Source: Oscillospiraceae bacterium
Lineage (GTDB): Bacteria > Bacillota > Clostridia > Oscillospirales > Acutalibacteraceae
Assembly: GCA_902762875.1 (NCBI GenBank)
Contig: CACWPS010000011.1
Coordinates: 1-39,827 of the forward strand
Direction: 5' to 3'
Length of the DNA: 39,827 nt
The position numbers were made by a program, and so were the translations under genes. This document shows, in pieces, positions 39,482-39,827 of the stretch (positions are counted from its first letter, which is position 1; each line of letters starts with the position of its first letter). The notes below the pieces were generated by a model, which worked only from the letters and a program-made list of their open reading frames with translations, was not told where the DNA came from and searched no databases.

Positions 39482-39673
39482 GCCTCCCTCTTACGAGGGT
39501 GCGGGTGTCCTGTGGACACCGCTGCGAAGCAGCAGCACCGACCGAAACGGCAGTTGAGAGGTGGCACGGCTTTGCCGTGACGGAGGGAGAGAAGGTGTAA
39601 AGCTACAAGAAAATGCAACTTTTTCTCTCCCTCAGTCTCGCTGCGCTCGCCAGCTCCCTCGTCAGAGGGAGCC
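39482..39673 (+). repeat. Gene-less copy of the DUF559-associated palindromic unit
   Basis: The head starts GCCTCCCTCTTACGAGGG, is split by about 57 bases carrying two small hairpins (GGTGTCC-tgt-GGACACC and GCTGCgaaGCAGC), and resumes at 39558 with 34 bases identical to the head of the DUF559 unit, ending GGAGGGAGAG. A 30-base interior follows in place of the gene. The tail (39624-39673, CTCTCCCTCAGTC...GAGGGAGCC) shares its first 14 and last 23 bases with the DUF559-unit tail. It is therefore a deleted, non-autonomous-looking version of that unit. Confidence 0.78.
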
Positions 39674-39827
39674 AAATGAACCCCAACTTTTACAAAAGAA
39701 CCCTTATTTTTAGCATTTTTTATTATAATTTGTTATGGTACAATAGATAGGTAACAAAATAAAAAGAAAATTCATCTCAAATATGGTATGATGTTAATAA
39801 CGACAAAAACAAAGTACCATAAGAGGT
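39674..39827 (+). other. AT-rich end of window, possible start of a promoter region
   Basis: No gene is visible. The stretch contains -10-like TACAAT and TATGAT boxes with TGG extensions, and ends in AAGAGGT, which could be the ribosome site of a gene beginning beyond the window. TGAACCCCAAC near 39677 weakly resembles the IS3-element terminus at 1277-1296. Confidence 0.35.

Noticed and set aside
39439-39675. A minus-strand reading frame at the end of the window
   Set aside because: It is encoded almost wholly by the palindromic head and tail modules of the gene-less DUF559-type unit and is of low complexity.
39677-39696. A second IS3 terminus (TGAACCCCAAC...)
   Set aside because: Only the first ten bases match the terminus at 1277-1296 well, and no transposase sequence follows within the window. 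It may be a chance match or a remnant.

Overview
The window looks like chromosome from an anaerobic, spore-forming, low-to-mid GC Gram-positive bacterium of class Clostridia, probably a gut Oscillospirales/Ruminococcaceae-type lineage. The basis is the sporulation genes spoIIR and spoIVA, the MEP isoprenoid genes, the dgt-dnaG-rpoD cluster, an efp gene followed by a CD1247-type acidic zinc-ribbon protein, strong SigA promoters and GGAGG-type ribosome sites. The species assignment is inference; no rRNA gene is present.

Layout. 1-2290 is accessory: a complete IS3-family element (6-1296) has cut off the 3' part of a SLOG/DUF1273-like gene, which lies divergent from an XRE regulator across two matching palindromic operators; palindromic repeats and three hairpins follow. 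2294-9370 is housekeeping: serS (minus strand), efp, CD1247 protein, ispD-ispF, a DUF4830 protein, an RsuA-type pseudouridine synthase, an orphan sugar-ABC ATPase and rpsT. 9375-13486 (minus strand) holds an ABC exporter and the Fe-S set iscR, nifS/iscS, iscU. 13648-18413 carries VanZ-like and EamA membrane proteins, ispE, spoIIR, rpmE, a YigZ protein and a SanA-like protein. 18755-26098 carries dgt, dnaG, rpoD, a TSCPD protein, an unknown protein, a cell-wall amidase and spoIVA. 26297-28149 (minus strand) is a small accessory island: a XerC/D-type recombinase, a DUF559 nuclease gene inside a palindromic repeat unit, and a broken GNAT gene. 28285-32287 is a two-component system followed by overlapping genes for a membrane-anchored amidase and a TVP38-family protein. 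32394-35138 is a large MacB/FtsX-type ABC protein with its own promoter and operator-like boxes. 35344-39389 is rpe, mreC, mreD and a class B penicillin-binding protein, i.e. a cell-elongation module.

The most unusual content lies between the genes. (1) A DUF559 nuclease gene is bounded by two different palindromic modules that supply its ribosome site and its C-terminal codons; two gene-less units with the same head and tail occur at 26117-26257 and 39482-39673. This resembles an autonomous element with non-autonomous derivatives, comparable in logic to REP/RAYT elements. (2) Two highly structured elements, both 277 bp with 23-29 bp terminal inverted repeats, sit directly before the ribosome sites of dgt and spoIVA; the first has tRNA T-arm-like ends. 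(3) A GGGACGAT...ATCGTCCC palindrome family occurs three times. All assignments come from reading the sequence; no database search was run.
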